Assembly: GCA_022842065.1 (NCBI GenBank)
Contig: JALHQH010000021.1
Location: 133,607-197,606 of the forward strand
DNA length: 64,000 nucleotides
Direction of reading: 5' to 3'
Source: Caldilineaceae bacterium
GTDB lineage: Bacteria > Chloroflexota > Anaerolineae > Caldilineales > Caldilineaceae
The notes under the pieces were generated by a model, which saw only the letters and a list, made by a program, of their open reading frames with translations, was not told the origin of the DNA and did no database searches. Below, one piece after another: positions 35,382 to 43,283 of the stretch. Numbering within the stretch: the first letter of the stretch is position 1; the number at the start of each line of letters is the position of its first letter. The position numbers and the translations under genes were made by a program.

Positions 35382-35450
35382 TCGGCCTGCACAACCGCGG
35401 TAAGCGCAAGCCGCTACTCCCCAACGGCACCGCCCGCTGGGCAGCGCGAA

Positions 35451-35482
35451 CAGGCAACTAGGTAAATTTACCTAGTTGCCTG
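35451..35482. repeat. 32-bp perfect palindrome, copy 1 of the element family
   Basis: CAGGCA flanks and the core ACTAGGTAAATTTACCTAGT give a perfect 32-bp palindrome. The core is shared with seven other intergenic sites of the element. Confidence 0.75.
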
Positions 35483-35744
35483 TGATGCAGGTTGAGTAGG
35501 TTTGTGTGGACATACGGTAGTCATAGAGGCAACAGATCAACCCCAACCTTAAAATTTTGCGCAAAACATTTCTTACGCAAGCGGCAATTCTTGTAAATAT
35601 TTATGTTAAAAATCGGGTGATTTTAACCCATTTTGTTAAAAACGATGTCAAATTCTGCAATAAATTATGTTAACTCGTCCGACGAGTTATGTAAATTATG
35701 TCTATTATTAGTGCACCAATTTTCAAATTGGTCATCAATTATGA

Positions 35745-35773
35745 TTGACTAGAATGAACGCATGTGCTACAAT
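35745..35773 (+). promoter_or_regulatory. Near-consensus promoter of the structured RNA
   Basis: TTGACT (35745-35750), 17 bases, TACAAT (35768-35773). One of the best sigma-70-like promoters in the window, reading into 35780-35919. Confidence 0.7.
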
Positions 35774-35779
35774 TGGAAC

Positions 35780-35919
35780 ACCAATGTTTCTGGAGCGAAT
35801 CCAAGGGGTTCGACAGGGGACAACGGGAATCGGCGTAGCGGAGCAAGGCAAAACTACGCAGGGTGGCGGGGAGCAAGGCGAGCCGCTCCATATTCAACTT
35901 GGCTGAATGCAGCCTTTTT
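35780..35919 (+). ncRNA. Putative structured RNA of about 140 nt ending in a terminator
   Basis: Between a strong promoter and a GGCTG-AATG-CAGCC-TTTTT terminator (35901-35919) lie several local stems: GAATCC/GGGTTC, GCGTAG/CTACGC and GGAGC/GCTCC. The only overlapping frame has unnatural composition. It is either a stand-alone small RNA (perhaps copy-number or incompatibility control) or an attenuated leader of the RHH gene that starts at 35967. The GGGGTTCGACAGG part recalls tmRNA 5' ends, but no tRNA-like half is present. Confidence 0.5.
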
Positions 35920-35966
35920 GAATAGGAGCAGCGCGCCTTTTTTAATTCCAAAAACACGAGGTAGCA

Positions 35967-36191
35967 ATGAGCAAAATAGTTTCTTTACATGTGAAGATCG
36001 ACCGACAACAACTGGCGATTCTTGATGATCTAGCGCAAAGACACGGTTGTAATAGATCGGAAATTGCGCGTCAAATTTTCAATAATGTTCAGATTGTGAA
36101 CAAACCGGTTTTGGGATCGATTATTGAGGTCAGAGGCAATCATGCAACTTTAGAGGAGAAACATGTACTACAAATCGAGGCTACAGGGTAG
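35967..36191 (+). CDS. Ribbon-helix-helix regulator
   Basis: 74 aa with AGGTAG upstream of the ATG. The beta strand (IVSLHVKIDRQQLAIL) and two helices (LDDLAQRHGCNRSEIARQIFNN) fit the CopG/MetJ-type fold. It lies between the RNA unit and the replication genes, a standard place for a plasmid copy-number or operon repressor, and it is a candidate to bind the 20-bp palindromes. Confidence 0.75.
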   Translation: MSKIVSLHVKIDRQQLAILDDLAQRHGCNRSEIARQIFNNVQIVNKPVLGSIIEVRGNHATLEEKHVLQIEATG

Positions 36192-36218
36192 CCGATATAG
36201 CGAACAACGAGGCGGTTG

Positions 36219-36245
36219 TGATCGGGTGTTACCAGCACCCGATCA
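36219..36245 (+). terminator. Hairpin after the RHH gene
   Basis: TGATCGGGTG / CACCCGATCA perfect 10-bp stem with a 7-base loop; no T tract. Confidence 0.45.
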
Positions 36246-36263
36246 CAGGAGTGTCCGCTCCAA

Positions 36264-36283
36264 ACTACGTAAATTTACCAAGA
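36264..36283. repeat. Palindrome family copy 2
   Basis: ACTACGTAAATTTACCAAGA, 17 bases before the primase start; 16-17 of 20 positions match the family consensus. Confidence 0.6.
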
Positions 36284-36299
36284 TTTTTGTTGATTTAGA

Positions 36300-37304
36300 A
36301 TGGACAAGTTTATTATGGCACAGCCCACGCGAAAAATCAATACCGCGGTGATCCGCAAGGATCACCCCACACATGACGCGGTGCTGAATAGATCAGCAAC
36401 AGCACGTACCCTTGTCAATCCCAACAACATACCGCGGGAACTTTGGCAATATCGCCAGTTTGTCTGCTGGCGTTATGAGCCGGTTCCAGAGCGCGAAAAA
36501 CCGGACAAAAAACCCGTCAACCCCAGAACCCTGGGCAATGCTGGATCGACTTACAAAAACACCTGGTCGGATATCCACATAGCGTGTGCAACCTACAAAG
36601 CCAAAACACACCTCGCCGGGATCGGGTTCGTTGTCACCCGTAACGATCCCTATGTTGTTATCGATCTAGACGACTGTCTGATTGATGGACAGATCAGCCA
36701 GTACGCCGCGGATATCGTTAGCACACTAAATACTTACACTGAAATTTCTCCAAGTGGCAGCGGTCTACGGCTGATTGTTCGGTGTAGGACGTTGCCCAAA
36801 GCACGCAAAGCCGACGATCTTGGATTTGAGATGTACAGCACGGCGCGCTTTGCCACTCTGACGGGTAATGTCTACCAAAGCAACCCCATCGCCTCTTTTG
36901 ATGCTCTGGAATGGCTAATTGATCGCTTTGCTCCACGACCAACGAATGAACGGCCACCAACATCAACAGCGGAAGAGAGACACTTTTCTTTTTCTCCTAC
37001 GCTTGATGACGCGGCGCTGTGGAAGCGGATGTTTGGCAGTCGCGCCGGCGACAAAATTCGGCGGCTGTACGATGGTGTCACCGCTGATTACGCAACCCAT
37101 AGCGAAGCCGATCTAGCCCTGTGTGCGCGCCTCCTCTACTGGACTGGTGGCGATCTGGATCGGGTGGATCGTATGTTTCGCCAGTCAGGACTATACAGGC
37201 CGGATCGATGGGATCGGGCAGCGCGCCAGGGCGAAACCTACGGTCAGGGGACAATCAAACGGGCGAGATCGACGCAGACATATAGGGGGAGGGGGGTGCG
37301 ATGA
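36300..37304 (+). CDS. Primase-polymerase, NrS-1-like
   Basis: 334 aa. The N-terminal part is an archaeo-eukaryotic primase (prim-pol) domain: PRELWQYRQFVCWRYE, GIGFVVTRNDPYVVIDLDD with the catalytic DxD, then TEISPSGSGLRLIVR and YSTARFATLTGN. The C-terminal part matches the NrS-1 helicase-binding domain: SEADLALCARLLYWTGGDLDRVDRMFRQSGLYRPDRWD. It should start and copy DNA for element replication. A second ATG at 36315 is possible. It overlaps the helicase gene by 4 bases. Confidence 0.82.
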   Translation: MDKFIMAQPTRKINTAVIRKDHPTHDAVLNRSATARTLVNPNNIPRELWQYRQFVCWRYEPVPEREKPDKKPVNPRTLGNAGSTYKNTWSDIHIACATYKAKTHLAGIGFVVTRNDPYVVIDLDDCLIDGQISQYAADIVSTLNTYTEISPSGSGLRLIVRCRTLPKARKADDLGFEMYSTARFATLTGNVYQSNPIASFDALEWLIDRFAPRPTNERPPTSTAEERHFSFSPTLDDAALWKRMFGSRAGDKIRRLYDGVTADYATHSEADLALCARLLYWTGGDLDRVDRMFRQSGLYRPDRWDRAARQGETYGQGTIKRARSTQTYRGRGVR

Positions 37305-39472
37305 GTTATCAACAACCGGATAACAGTTCGCCCCTGACCATTGATGCCGTGTTGCAGGAAATCAGCAAATTGACGACCAATAAGGCCGCAACGCCAGCAG
37401 AGCGAAAGCAGCGGATCGTTAAAGAATTGGCCTCTGCTATAGGTGGCCTTGACCGGTCCGATCATGCGCTGGTAATCGAATCGCTCAGACGGGCAGACGC
37501 CAATTTTACCAAATCCGACGCAACCACATTTGTGGCCGGTTGTGTGGCCGATGCAAAACGGCGCGCCAAGGAACAACAGCGCCAACGGGCAGAGCGCGCC
37601 CGCGCCAACCTACTGACAGAGCGCGCCAGCAAGGGTAAGCGGTCAATCGATGTAGGCAACCGGCAACTATCGGATATCTGCGCAGACGCCATGCAAGCAT
37701 TGATCGACGACAACGGCGATCAGCCTAGCACCTTCGTGCGCGGTGGGGCGTTGGTGCGTATCGGTCAGGATGAGCGGGATCATATCTCAATTCAGGAATA
37801 TGGCACAGGTTCCTTGCTATCCAAGCTATCTACGGTGGCTGATTGGGAAACGGTAACCATTGATGGCGAGGGCAACCCAAAGACGCAAGCGGTATTTCCA
37901 CCCAAAGACGCAATCACGGCCATTCTGGGGGCTGGTAGCTGGCCTGGAATGCCACCATTGGCAGGCATTGTCAACAGCCCGATCTATGCCAAAGATGGCG
38001 AACTACACAGCCAACCAGGGTACAACCCTAACACACGGTTGCACTATACGGGTGGCGTCAAGGTCGGGGATACCAGACCAACGGAAGAGAACATTAAGAG
38101 CGCTAAGGATCTGTTGCTCAACGAAATGTTGGGTGACTTCGCTTTCAAGGATGACGCAAGCAAAGCTCATACCCTTGCCTATCTGCTACTACCATTCGTG
38201 CGCGACATGATCCACGGTGCGACACCTGTATATGTGGTTGATAGCCCATCACCAGGGACGGGGAAGGGGCTGCTATTGAATGCTTGTGCTTATCTCGCTT
38301 TGGGCCACGACGCAAGCACGATGGCGGCGGCCAAAGATGATGAGGAATGGCGTAAGCGAATTACAACCTCTCTTATGCGCGGCGCTACGCACCTGATAAT
38401 CGACAACGTGAACCATCCCCTAGATAGTGGCGTGCTGGCTAGTGCGCTGACCCAACCAGTTTGGGAGGATCGCACCCTGGGCGTCAACCGGGATGTGAGA
38501 ATCCCGATTCGCACCGTGTGGGGCTTGACGGCTAACAATGTGCAGATGAGCCAAGAATTAACCCGGCGCGCGCTGTGGATTCGCTTGGATGCCAACAGCG
38601 AAAAGCCTTGGGAGCGAACAGAATTCAAGCACCCTAACCTTATGCAATGGGTTAGGGAAAATCGAGATCAGTTGGTGACAGCGGCGCTTACCCTGATTCA
38701 AGCATGGATCGAAGCTGGTCAACCGGCATTCAAGGGGCGCGCCAAGGGTAGCTACGAATCATGGGCCGCTGTAATGGGGGGTATCCTACAAACCGAAACC
38801 CTGGGTATACCTGGCTTTCTCGACAACGAAAGTGAGTTATACGAACGTGTCACCAGCAAGGCCGATATGCTTAGTGACTTCGTAAAGGCGTGGTGGGACA
38901 AATACGGTAGCGAGGCCACTTCCGCCTACTCGCTTTTCCAACTAGCCAGCTTTGCCGACAGTGAAGCGGGTAATAAGCTTGGCAACTGGCACAACCTATT
39001 AGGTGAGTTGCTTGGCAGCGGCAACCAGCGGGCGCGGCAAATCCGGCTGGGGAGAGTACTCGGAGAGCAGCAAGACAAGATTATCAGTGGTTACAAGATC
39101 CTTCACGCCAAGACGGCCAACGGCATGAAGTACTGGGAACTTCAGCCAGTAGAATACAAAGTAGAATACAAAGAGTCCTATTCTACCAACGATACCGGCG
39201 ATCTACAGGAGAGAAAAAACGGTTCAGTAGAATATGTAGAATATGTAGAATACAAAACTGACCCCCGCGCGTGTAGAGAGAAAAATATTTTTCTTGCTTC
39301 AGAAGAAAAAATAAAAAGGGTCTCTACATGCGGACCGGGGTCAAATGATTCTACCTATTCTACCAACGGCCACGAAAAAGACGCTCCTACAGGTGGTAGC
39401 GAGTCGGTAGAATACAACGACTCCTATTCTACCTATTCTACCGAAACCGAGGTGCATACATGGACACTCTAA
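37301..39472 (+). CDS. Replicative helicase/ATPase with repeat-coded tail
   Basis: 723 aa, good ribosome site GGGAGGGGGG. Central P-loop ATPase: Walker A SPGTGKGLL (about 315), Walker B LIIDNV (about 365), sensor Asn in GLTANN and Arg finger in TRRALW. It looks like the helicase partner of NrS-1-type prim-pol proteins. The last about 110 residues are low complexity (VEYVEYVEYK, STYST) and are coded by heptamer repeats at 39149-39441, so this DNA may be an origin. Confidence 0.75.
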   Translation: MSYQQPDNSSPLTIDAVLQEISKLTTNKAATPAERKQRIVKELASAIGGLDRSDHALVIESLRRADANFTKSDATTFVAGCVADAKRRAKEQQRQRAERARANLLTERASKGKRSIDVGNRQLSDICADAMQALIDDNGDQPSTFVRGGALVRIGQDERDHISIQEYGTGSLLSKLSTVADWETVTIDGEGNPKTQAVFPPKDAITAILGAGSWPGMPPLAGIVNSPIYAKDGELHSQPGYNPNTRLHYTGGVKVGDTRPTEENIKSAKDLLLNEMLGDFAFKDDASKAHTLAYLLLPFVRDMIHGATPVYVVDSPSPGTGKGLLLNACAYLALGHDASTMAAAKDDEEWRKRITTSLMRGATHLIIDNVNHPLDSGVLASALTQPVWEDRTLGVNRDVRIPIRTVWGLTANNVQMSQELTRRALWIRLDANSEKPWERTEFKHPNLMQWVRENRDQLVTAALTLIQAWIEAGQPAFKGRAKGSYESWAAVMGGILQTETLGIPGFLDNESELYERVTSKADMLSDFVKAWWDKYGSEATSAYSLFQLASFADSEAGNKLGNWHNLLGELLGSGNQRARQIRLGRVLGEQQDKIISGYKILHAKTANGMKYWELQPVEYKVEYKESYSTNDTGDLQERKNGSVEYVEYVEYKTDPRACREKNIFLASEEKIKRVSTCGPGSNDSTYSTNGHEKDAPTGGSESVEYNDSYSTYSTETEVHTWTL
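39149..39441. repeat. Eleven GTAGAAT/ATTCTAC heptamers, iteron-like
   Basis: GTAGAAT at 39149, 39161, 39227, 39236, 39245 and 39407; the complement ATTCTAC at 39180, 39348, 39357, 39426 and 39435. Neighbouring copies are spaced 9 or 12 bases in places. They lie in the helicase gene's 3' end, where they are translated as VEY and YST units. Clusters of short repeats next to replication genes are typical of initiator-binding iterons. Confidence 0.7.
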
Positions 39473-39813
39473 CCCTGATCGAACAAGCCAAGGGGCTGGG
39501 CCTATCGTTAACCATTGTCGATGGCCGATTGAACGTTACTGGACCAAAGACAGCGGCGGTGGCGGCGTTGGTGCAGCGGATGACACCACACAAAGAAAAG
39601 TTGATCGCCGCGCTCGCCACTGACACCGATTATGACACCCTGCCCTATGGCGATCTCACAACCTGGGTAGGGCATACCGTAGATGCTGAAACATGGGATG
39701 GGCTACAAGATGAGTGCCAACGGCGCTACGGGCAAGCGTGGGAGTTCACAGCAAAACCGGTTGCGGCTGGGTGGCAAGTAACACGTTTTGCGTCAGCGGG
39801 TTGGTGCCGATAA
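39460..39813 (+). CDS. TubC-N-like small protein
   Basis: 117 aa, overlapping the helicase end by 13 bases. The N-terminal 50 residues (LIEQAKGLGLSLTIVDGRLNVTGPKTA...LIAAL) match the TubC N-terminal docking-type fold that often appears in replication or primase-associated proteins of mobile elements. The C-terminal part (DECQRRYGQAWEFTAKPVAAGW) is unassigned. Confidence 0.6.
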   Translation: MDTLTLIEQAKGLGLSLTIVDGRLNVTGPKTAAVAALVQRMTPHKEKLIAALATDTDYDTLPYGDLTTWVGHTVDAETWDGLQDECQRRYGQAWEFTAKPVAAGWQVTRFASAGWCR

Positions 39814-39822
39814 GCCAAAAGC

Positions 39823-39898
39823 AGAGACACACTTCTCTCTCTAGGGGTACCGGCAAAGATCGGGTGTGGCGTCACCCTAAAGAGAGAAGTGTGTCTCT
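39823..39898. repeat. 76-bp hairpin with perfect 18-bp arms
   Basis: AGAGACACACTTCTCTCT (39823-39840) is exactly inverted at 39881-39898; an inner GGGGT/ACCCT pair lies near the loop. It sits just behind the replication block: a terminator, a processing site or part of an origin. Confidence 0.6.
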
Positions 39899-39945
39899 CA
39901 GTAGCAACTCTACCAGACAAGAGGCGAAAGAAAGGAGAATGAATC

Positions 39946-40122
39946 GTGCAATCAACTGGCGATCCCGCCTACAATCTGATCGCTGCAACCTATAAGCAGG
40001 TAATCAGGGATGCCCACAAAGGAGGTCCATGCGCAGTTAAGTGGCTGGAAATAGTAGTCCCTAATGGTGTGAAAAATGCCCTGCCAAGCAGCAGAAACCT
40101 GCAAAAACCGCTGCAAATGTAG
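39946..40122 (+). CDS. Small hypothetical protein, GTG start
   Basis: 58 aa, beginning VQSTGDPAYNLIAATYKQ, with AGGAG eight bases before the GTG. The composition looks like real protein. No family recognised. It is one of three short frames filling the 0.9-kb stretch before the R-M genes. Confidence 0.5.
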   Translation: MQSTGDPAYNLIAATYKQVIRDAHKGGPCAVKWLEIVVPNGVKNALPSSRNLQKPLQM

Positions 40123-40189
40123 GGATCCCGGCGCGCTCTCAATTTCAAAAAAGGAAGCATTACAAAAAATTCGAGCAAGTGCACGATAG
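40076..40189 (+). CDS. Possible Cys-rich micro-protein
   Basis: 37 codons (MPCQAAETCKNRCKCRD...) overlapping the previous frame by 47 bases. Four of five Cys fall in a C-x5-C-x3-C-x1-C pattern. No ribosome site is clear, so it may be a chance frame. Confidence 0.25.
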   Translation: MPCQAAETCKNRCKCRDPGALSISKKEALQKIRASAR

Positions 40190-40217
40190 AAAAAGCGTAG
40201 TGCTACGTAATCCATAA

Positions 40218-40370
40218 TTGGGTGCACGCTGGGTTAAAGGAGGCAAAACGGCAGCCGATGTAACCTGTCCCAAATGTGCAGATCGCCTCAAACAAGATCA
40301 GAATGATCCAGAGATTAACCGTCGCATCCAAACATACTTACAAGACCGAGTACCGCCTGATTGGCAGTGA
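40218..40370 (+). CDS. Possible small zinc-ribbon protein, start uncertain
   Basis: 50 codons from TTG 40218; VTCPKCADRLKQDQNDPE is a convincing half zinc ribbon. In the same frame upstream of a TAA at 40215 the sequence continues as KHYKKFEQVHDRKSVVLRNP, so this may be a longer gene cut by a nonsense codon. Compare the small C-x2-C proteins common in AICE-like elements. Confidence 0.4.
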   Translation: MGARWVKGGKTAADVTCPKCADRLKQDQNDPEINRRIQTYLQDRVPPDWQ

Positions 40371-40375
40371 ACAAC

Positions 40376-40395
40376 ACTTGGTAAATTTACCAAGT
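40376..40395. repeat. Palindrome family copy 3 (perfect)
   Basis: ACTTGGTAAATTTACCAAGT, a perfect 20-bp palindrome 60 bases ahead of the R-M promoter. Confidence 0.75.
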
Positions 40396-40454
40396 TGATC
40401 AATCCGCAGATTGCGACACATGCGCCGCCCCTTTGTTACATCCAGACCACTAGA

Positions 40455-40520
40455 TTGACATAATCTGCGATCTGCCGTAAACTCCAATTAAATAAAAAGA
40501 GCGCGGCTGCAACCGCGCTC
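40455..40520 (+). promoter_or_regulatory. R-M operon promoter and leader hairpin
   Basis: TTGACA (40455-40460), 17 bases, TAAACT (40478-40483), then GAGCGCGG-CTGCAA-CCGCGCTC (40499-40520). The hairpin near the transcript start, 176 bases before hsdM, may slow or control restriction gene expression. Confidence 0.5.
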
Positions 40521-40695
40521 GCCCCACTGCTGAGCCGCCAAGCTACCAGCAGCAGGATCTAGCCGACATTATACCATACCTTTGTAAAATGCACCCCGGC
40601 AGACTGCTGTTTCGCTCAGTGGTTTGCCGGGGTTTTCGTTTGCCCCAACTTCGTCATCACCGATGCAATCACAGACTAGGTAACAACCGTCCATT

Positions 40696-42147
40696 ATGTT
40701 TGAACAGGCGTTTAGAAATATTGACGACGTGCTCCGCAAAGAAGCCGGCTGCACAACCGAACTCGACTACACCGAGCAGACTTCGTGGCTGCTCTTTCTC
40801 AAGTACCTAGACTCTCTCGAACAGGATCGAGCGCTGGAAGCGGAGCTGGAAGGGAAGGCGTATGCCTACATCCTTGACACACCTTACCGCTGGGAAAGTT
40901 GGGCTGCGCCCAAAGATGCAGCCGGAAAACTGGATCGCAACGTCGCCATGACCGGCGATGACTTGCGCGACTTCGTGAATAAAAAGCTCTTTCCTTACCT
41001 GAGTGGCTTTACCCAAAGGGCTAGTGGGCCGGACACGATTGAGTACAAGATCGGTCAAATCTTTGGCGAGATCAATAACAAGATCGCTGGTGGCTACAAC
41101 CTGCGTGAAATTATTGAACAGATTGATGAGCTACGCTTCCGCTCCCAGGTTGAAAAGCACGAACTCTCTCAGCTTTATGAAGAGAAGGTCAAGCGCATGG
41201 GCAACGCTGGGCGCAATGGTGGTGAGTACTACACCCCGCGTCCACTCATTCGGGCAATGGTGCAAGTGGTACAGCCACAGATCGGTGACACGATTTACGA
41301 TGGCGCGTGTGGCTCGGCTGGCTTCTTGTGCGAAGCCTTTGACTACCTGAAGAAAGGCGACCTCACGACCAGCGACTTGGAGACGTTGCAGAAGCGGACC
41401 TTCTACGGCAAGGAAAAGAAGTCGCTCGCCTATGTGATTGCCATCATGAACCTGATCCTACATGGCATTGAGGCCCCCAACATCATTCATACCAATACGC
41501 TGGCAGAGAATATCGCCGACATTCAGGACCACAATCGCTATAAGATCGTGTTGGCCAATCCCCCCTTTGGTGGCCATGAGCGCAAAGAAGTACAGCAGAA
41601 CTTTCCGATCCGCACTGGCGAGACGGCTTTCCTTTTCCTGCAACACTTTATCAAGATACTCAAGGCTGGCGGACGCGCCGGCATCGTCATCAAGAATACC
41701 TTTCTCTCCAATACCGACAACGCGTCGGTGAGCTTGCGCAAACTCCTACTGGAGAGTTGTAATCTACATACGATCCTCGACTGCCCAAGTGGGACGTTTC
41801 AAGGCGCAGGGGTGAAGACGGTTGTCCTCTTCTTTGAGAAGGGTATGCCCACGCGCCGGATCTGGTATTACCAGCTTGATCCTGGCCGCAGTCTGGGCAA
41901 GACGAACCCACTTAATGACAATGACCTCAGGGAGTTTGTCACCCTGCAAGGGACCTTTGCTAACTCACTTAAAAGCTGGAGCGTTGAAAGAAAGAATGTC
42001 GATTCGGCAACATTTGATCTTGCCGTAAAGAACCCGAACGGAGGCGAAACAGTCATGCTTCGCAGCCCTCAGGAAATCATGGATGAAATCTTAACGCTGG
42101 ATGAAGAGAGCGCTGAGATATTGGCGAATGTTAGAGGGTTGCTATGA
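40696..42147 (+). CDS. hsdM: Type I R-M methyltransferase subunit
   Basis: 483 aa N6-adenine methyltransferase. An N-terminal helical domain (about 1-150) precedes the catalytic part with SAM motif DGACGSAGF (about 201) and NPPFGG (about 288). It forms M2S with HsdS to methylate the recognition site. It overlaps hsdS by 4 bases. Confidence 0.93.
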   Translation: MFEQAFRNIDDVLRKEAGCTTELDYTEQTSWLLFLKYLDSLEQDRALEAELEGKAYAYILDTPYRWESWAAPKDAAGKLDRNVAMTGDDLRDFVNKKLFPYLSGFTQRASGPDTIEYKIGQIFGEINNKIAGGYNLREIIEQIDELRFRSQVEKHELSQLYEEKVKRMGNAGRNGGEYYTPRPLIRAMVQVVQPQIGDTIYDGACGSAGFLCEAFDYLKKGDLTTSDLETLQKRTFYGKEKKSLAYVIAIMNLILHGIEAPNIIHTNTLAENIADIQDHNRYKIVLANPPFGGHERKEVQQNFPIRTGETAFLFLQHFIKILKAGGRAGIVIKNTFLSNTDNASVSLRKLLLESCNLHTILDCPSGTFQGAGVKTVVLFFEKGMPTRRIWYYQLDPGRSLGKTNPLNDNDLREFVTLQGTFANSLKSWSVERKNVDSATFDLAVKNPNGGETVMLRSPQEIMDEILTLDEESAEILANVRGLL

Positions 42148-43274
42148 ATGTAGTCTGGCAGGCCAAAAAGCTTGATGAGGTAGCTACTCTTCAAAGAGGC
42201 TTTGATCTACCCACCCAGAATAGGAGCCGTGGACAGTACCCGTTGGTTAGCTCCAGCGGAATTAGCGATACACATAATGTGAGAGCAGTTCAAGGACCTG
42301 GAGTTGTTACAGGACGAAGTGGAAGCATTGGTAATGTATTCTTTATTGAAGAAGACTTTTGGCCACTGAACACCGTACTCTATGTAAAGAACTTTCACGG
42401 CAATGATCCTCGGTTTATCTTCTACTTACTAAAGCACTTTGACTTGAAGCGCTTTGCAAGTGGCGCAGGCGTGCCGACACTTAATCGTAATTTTGTTCAT
42501 GACGAGTTAGTTAGTGTTCCCCCATTATCTGAACAACAGCGAATCGTCGGCATCCTTGACGAAGCGTTTGACGGCATCGCCACCGCCAAAGCCAACGCGG
42601 AAAAGAACCTGCAAAATGCCAAAGAGTTGTTTGCAAGTCAGTTGCAGTCTGTGTTTATACCGCGCAGCGAGGGATGGGCGGAGAGGCGTTTCGAGGAGTT
42701 AGCGACTTTTCGGAATGGAATAAACTTTACCAGATCGAGCCGTGGCGACTCAATCAAGTTGGTTGGCGTTAAAGACTTCCAAAGCAATTTTTGGGCACCG
42801 CTCGATAACTTGGATACTGTTATCACCGATGGAACAATTTCAGATTTAGATTTACTAAAAGAAAATGACATTCTTTTCGTGCGGTCAAACGGTAATATCG
42901 AACTAATCGGACGATGCCTTCTAGTTGGAGAAGTTGCTGACAAAATTACACATTCTGGGTTCACTATTAGAGCGCGCTTGAATGTCAGTAAGGTAATACC
43001 GAAGTATCTCTGTAACTTCCTAAAATCGAGTAGGGTAAGAAGGGAAATGATTAACAGCGGTATTGGCGCAAATATCAAAAGCCTAAATCAAGGAACGCTT
43101 TCTAAACTTATTATACCAATTCCATCGAGAAATCAACAGCAACAGATTGTTGATCAACTTGATGCTCTTGATTCTGAAATCCAAAGTCTCGAATCGATCT
43201 ATCAACAGAAAATAGCCGCTTTGGACGAACTGAAACAATCACTGCTCCACCAAGCCTTCAGCGGAGAATTATAG
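42144..43274 (+). CDS. hsdS: Type I R-M specificity subunit
   Basis: 376 aa with two target-recognition domains, each followed by a long helix: TRD1 about 5-135 then SEQQRIVGILDEAFDGIATAKANAE; TRD2 about 180-335 then QQQIVDQLDALDSEIQSLESIY. The DNA target cannot be read from sequence. Part of hsdMSR. Confidence 0.92.
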   Translation: MNVVWQAKKLDEVATLQRGFDLPTQNRSRGQYPLVSSSGISDTHNVRAVQGPGVVTGRSGSIGNVFFIEEDFWPLNTVLYVKNFHGNDPRFIFYLLKHFDLKRFASGAGVPTLNRNFVHDELVSVPPLSEQQRIVGILDEAFDGIATAKANAEKNLQNAKELFASQLQSVFIPRSEGWAERRFEELATFRNGINFTRSSRGDSIKLVGVKDFQSNFWAPLDNLDTVITDGTISDLDLLKENDILFVRSNGNIELIGRCLLVGEVADKITHSGFTIRARLNVSKVIPKYLCNFLKSSRVRREMINSGIGANIKSLNQGTLSKLIIPIPSRNQQQQIVDQLDALDSEIQSLESIYQQKIAALDELKQSLLHQAFSGEL

Positions 43275-43283
43275 GAAAGGGCC

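Noticed and set aside
35780..35919. tmRNA
   Set aside because: The GGTTCGAC-like word is suggestive, but no tRNA-like 3' half and no tag frame are present.
35762..36025. 87-codon frame over the structured RNA and RHH start
   Set aside because: Composition follows RNA stems, it passes through a terminator and overlaps the better-supported RHH gene.
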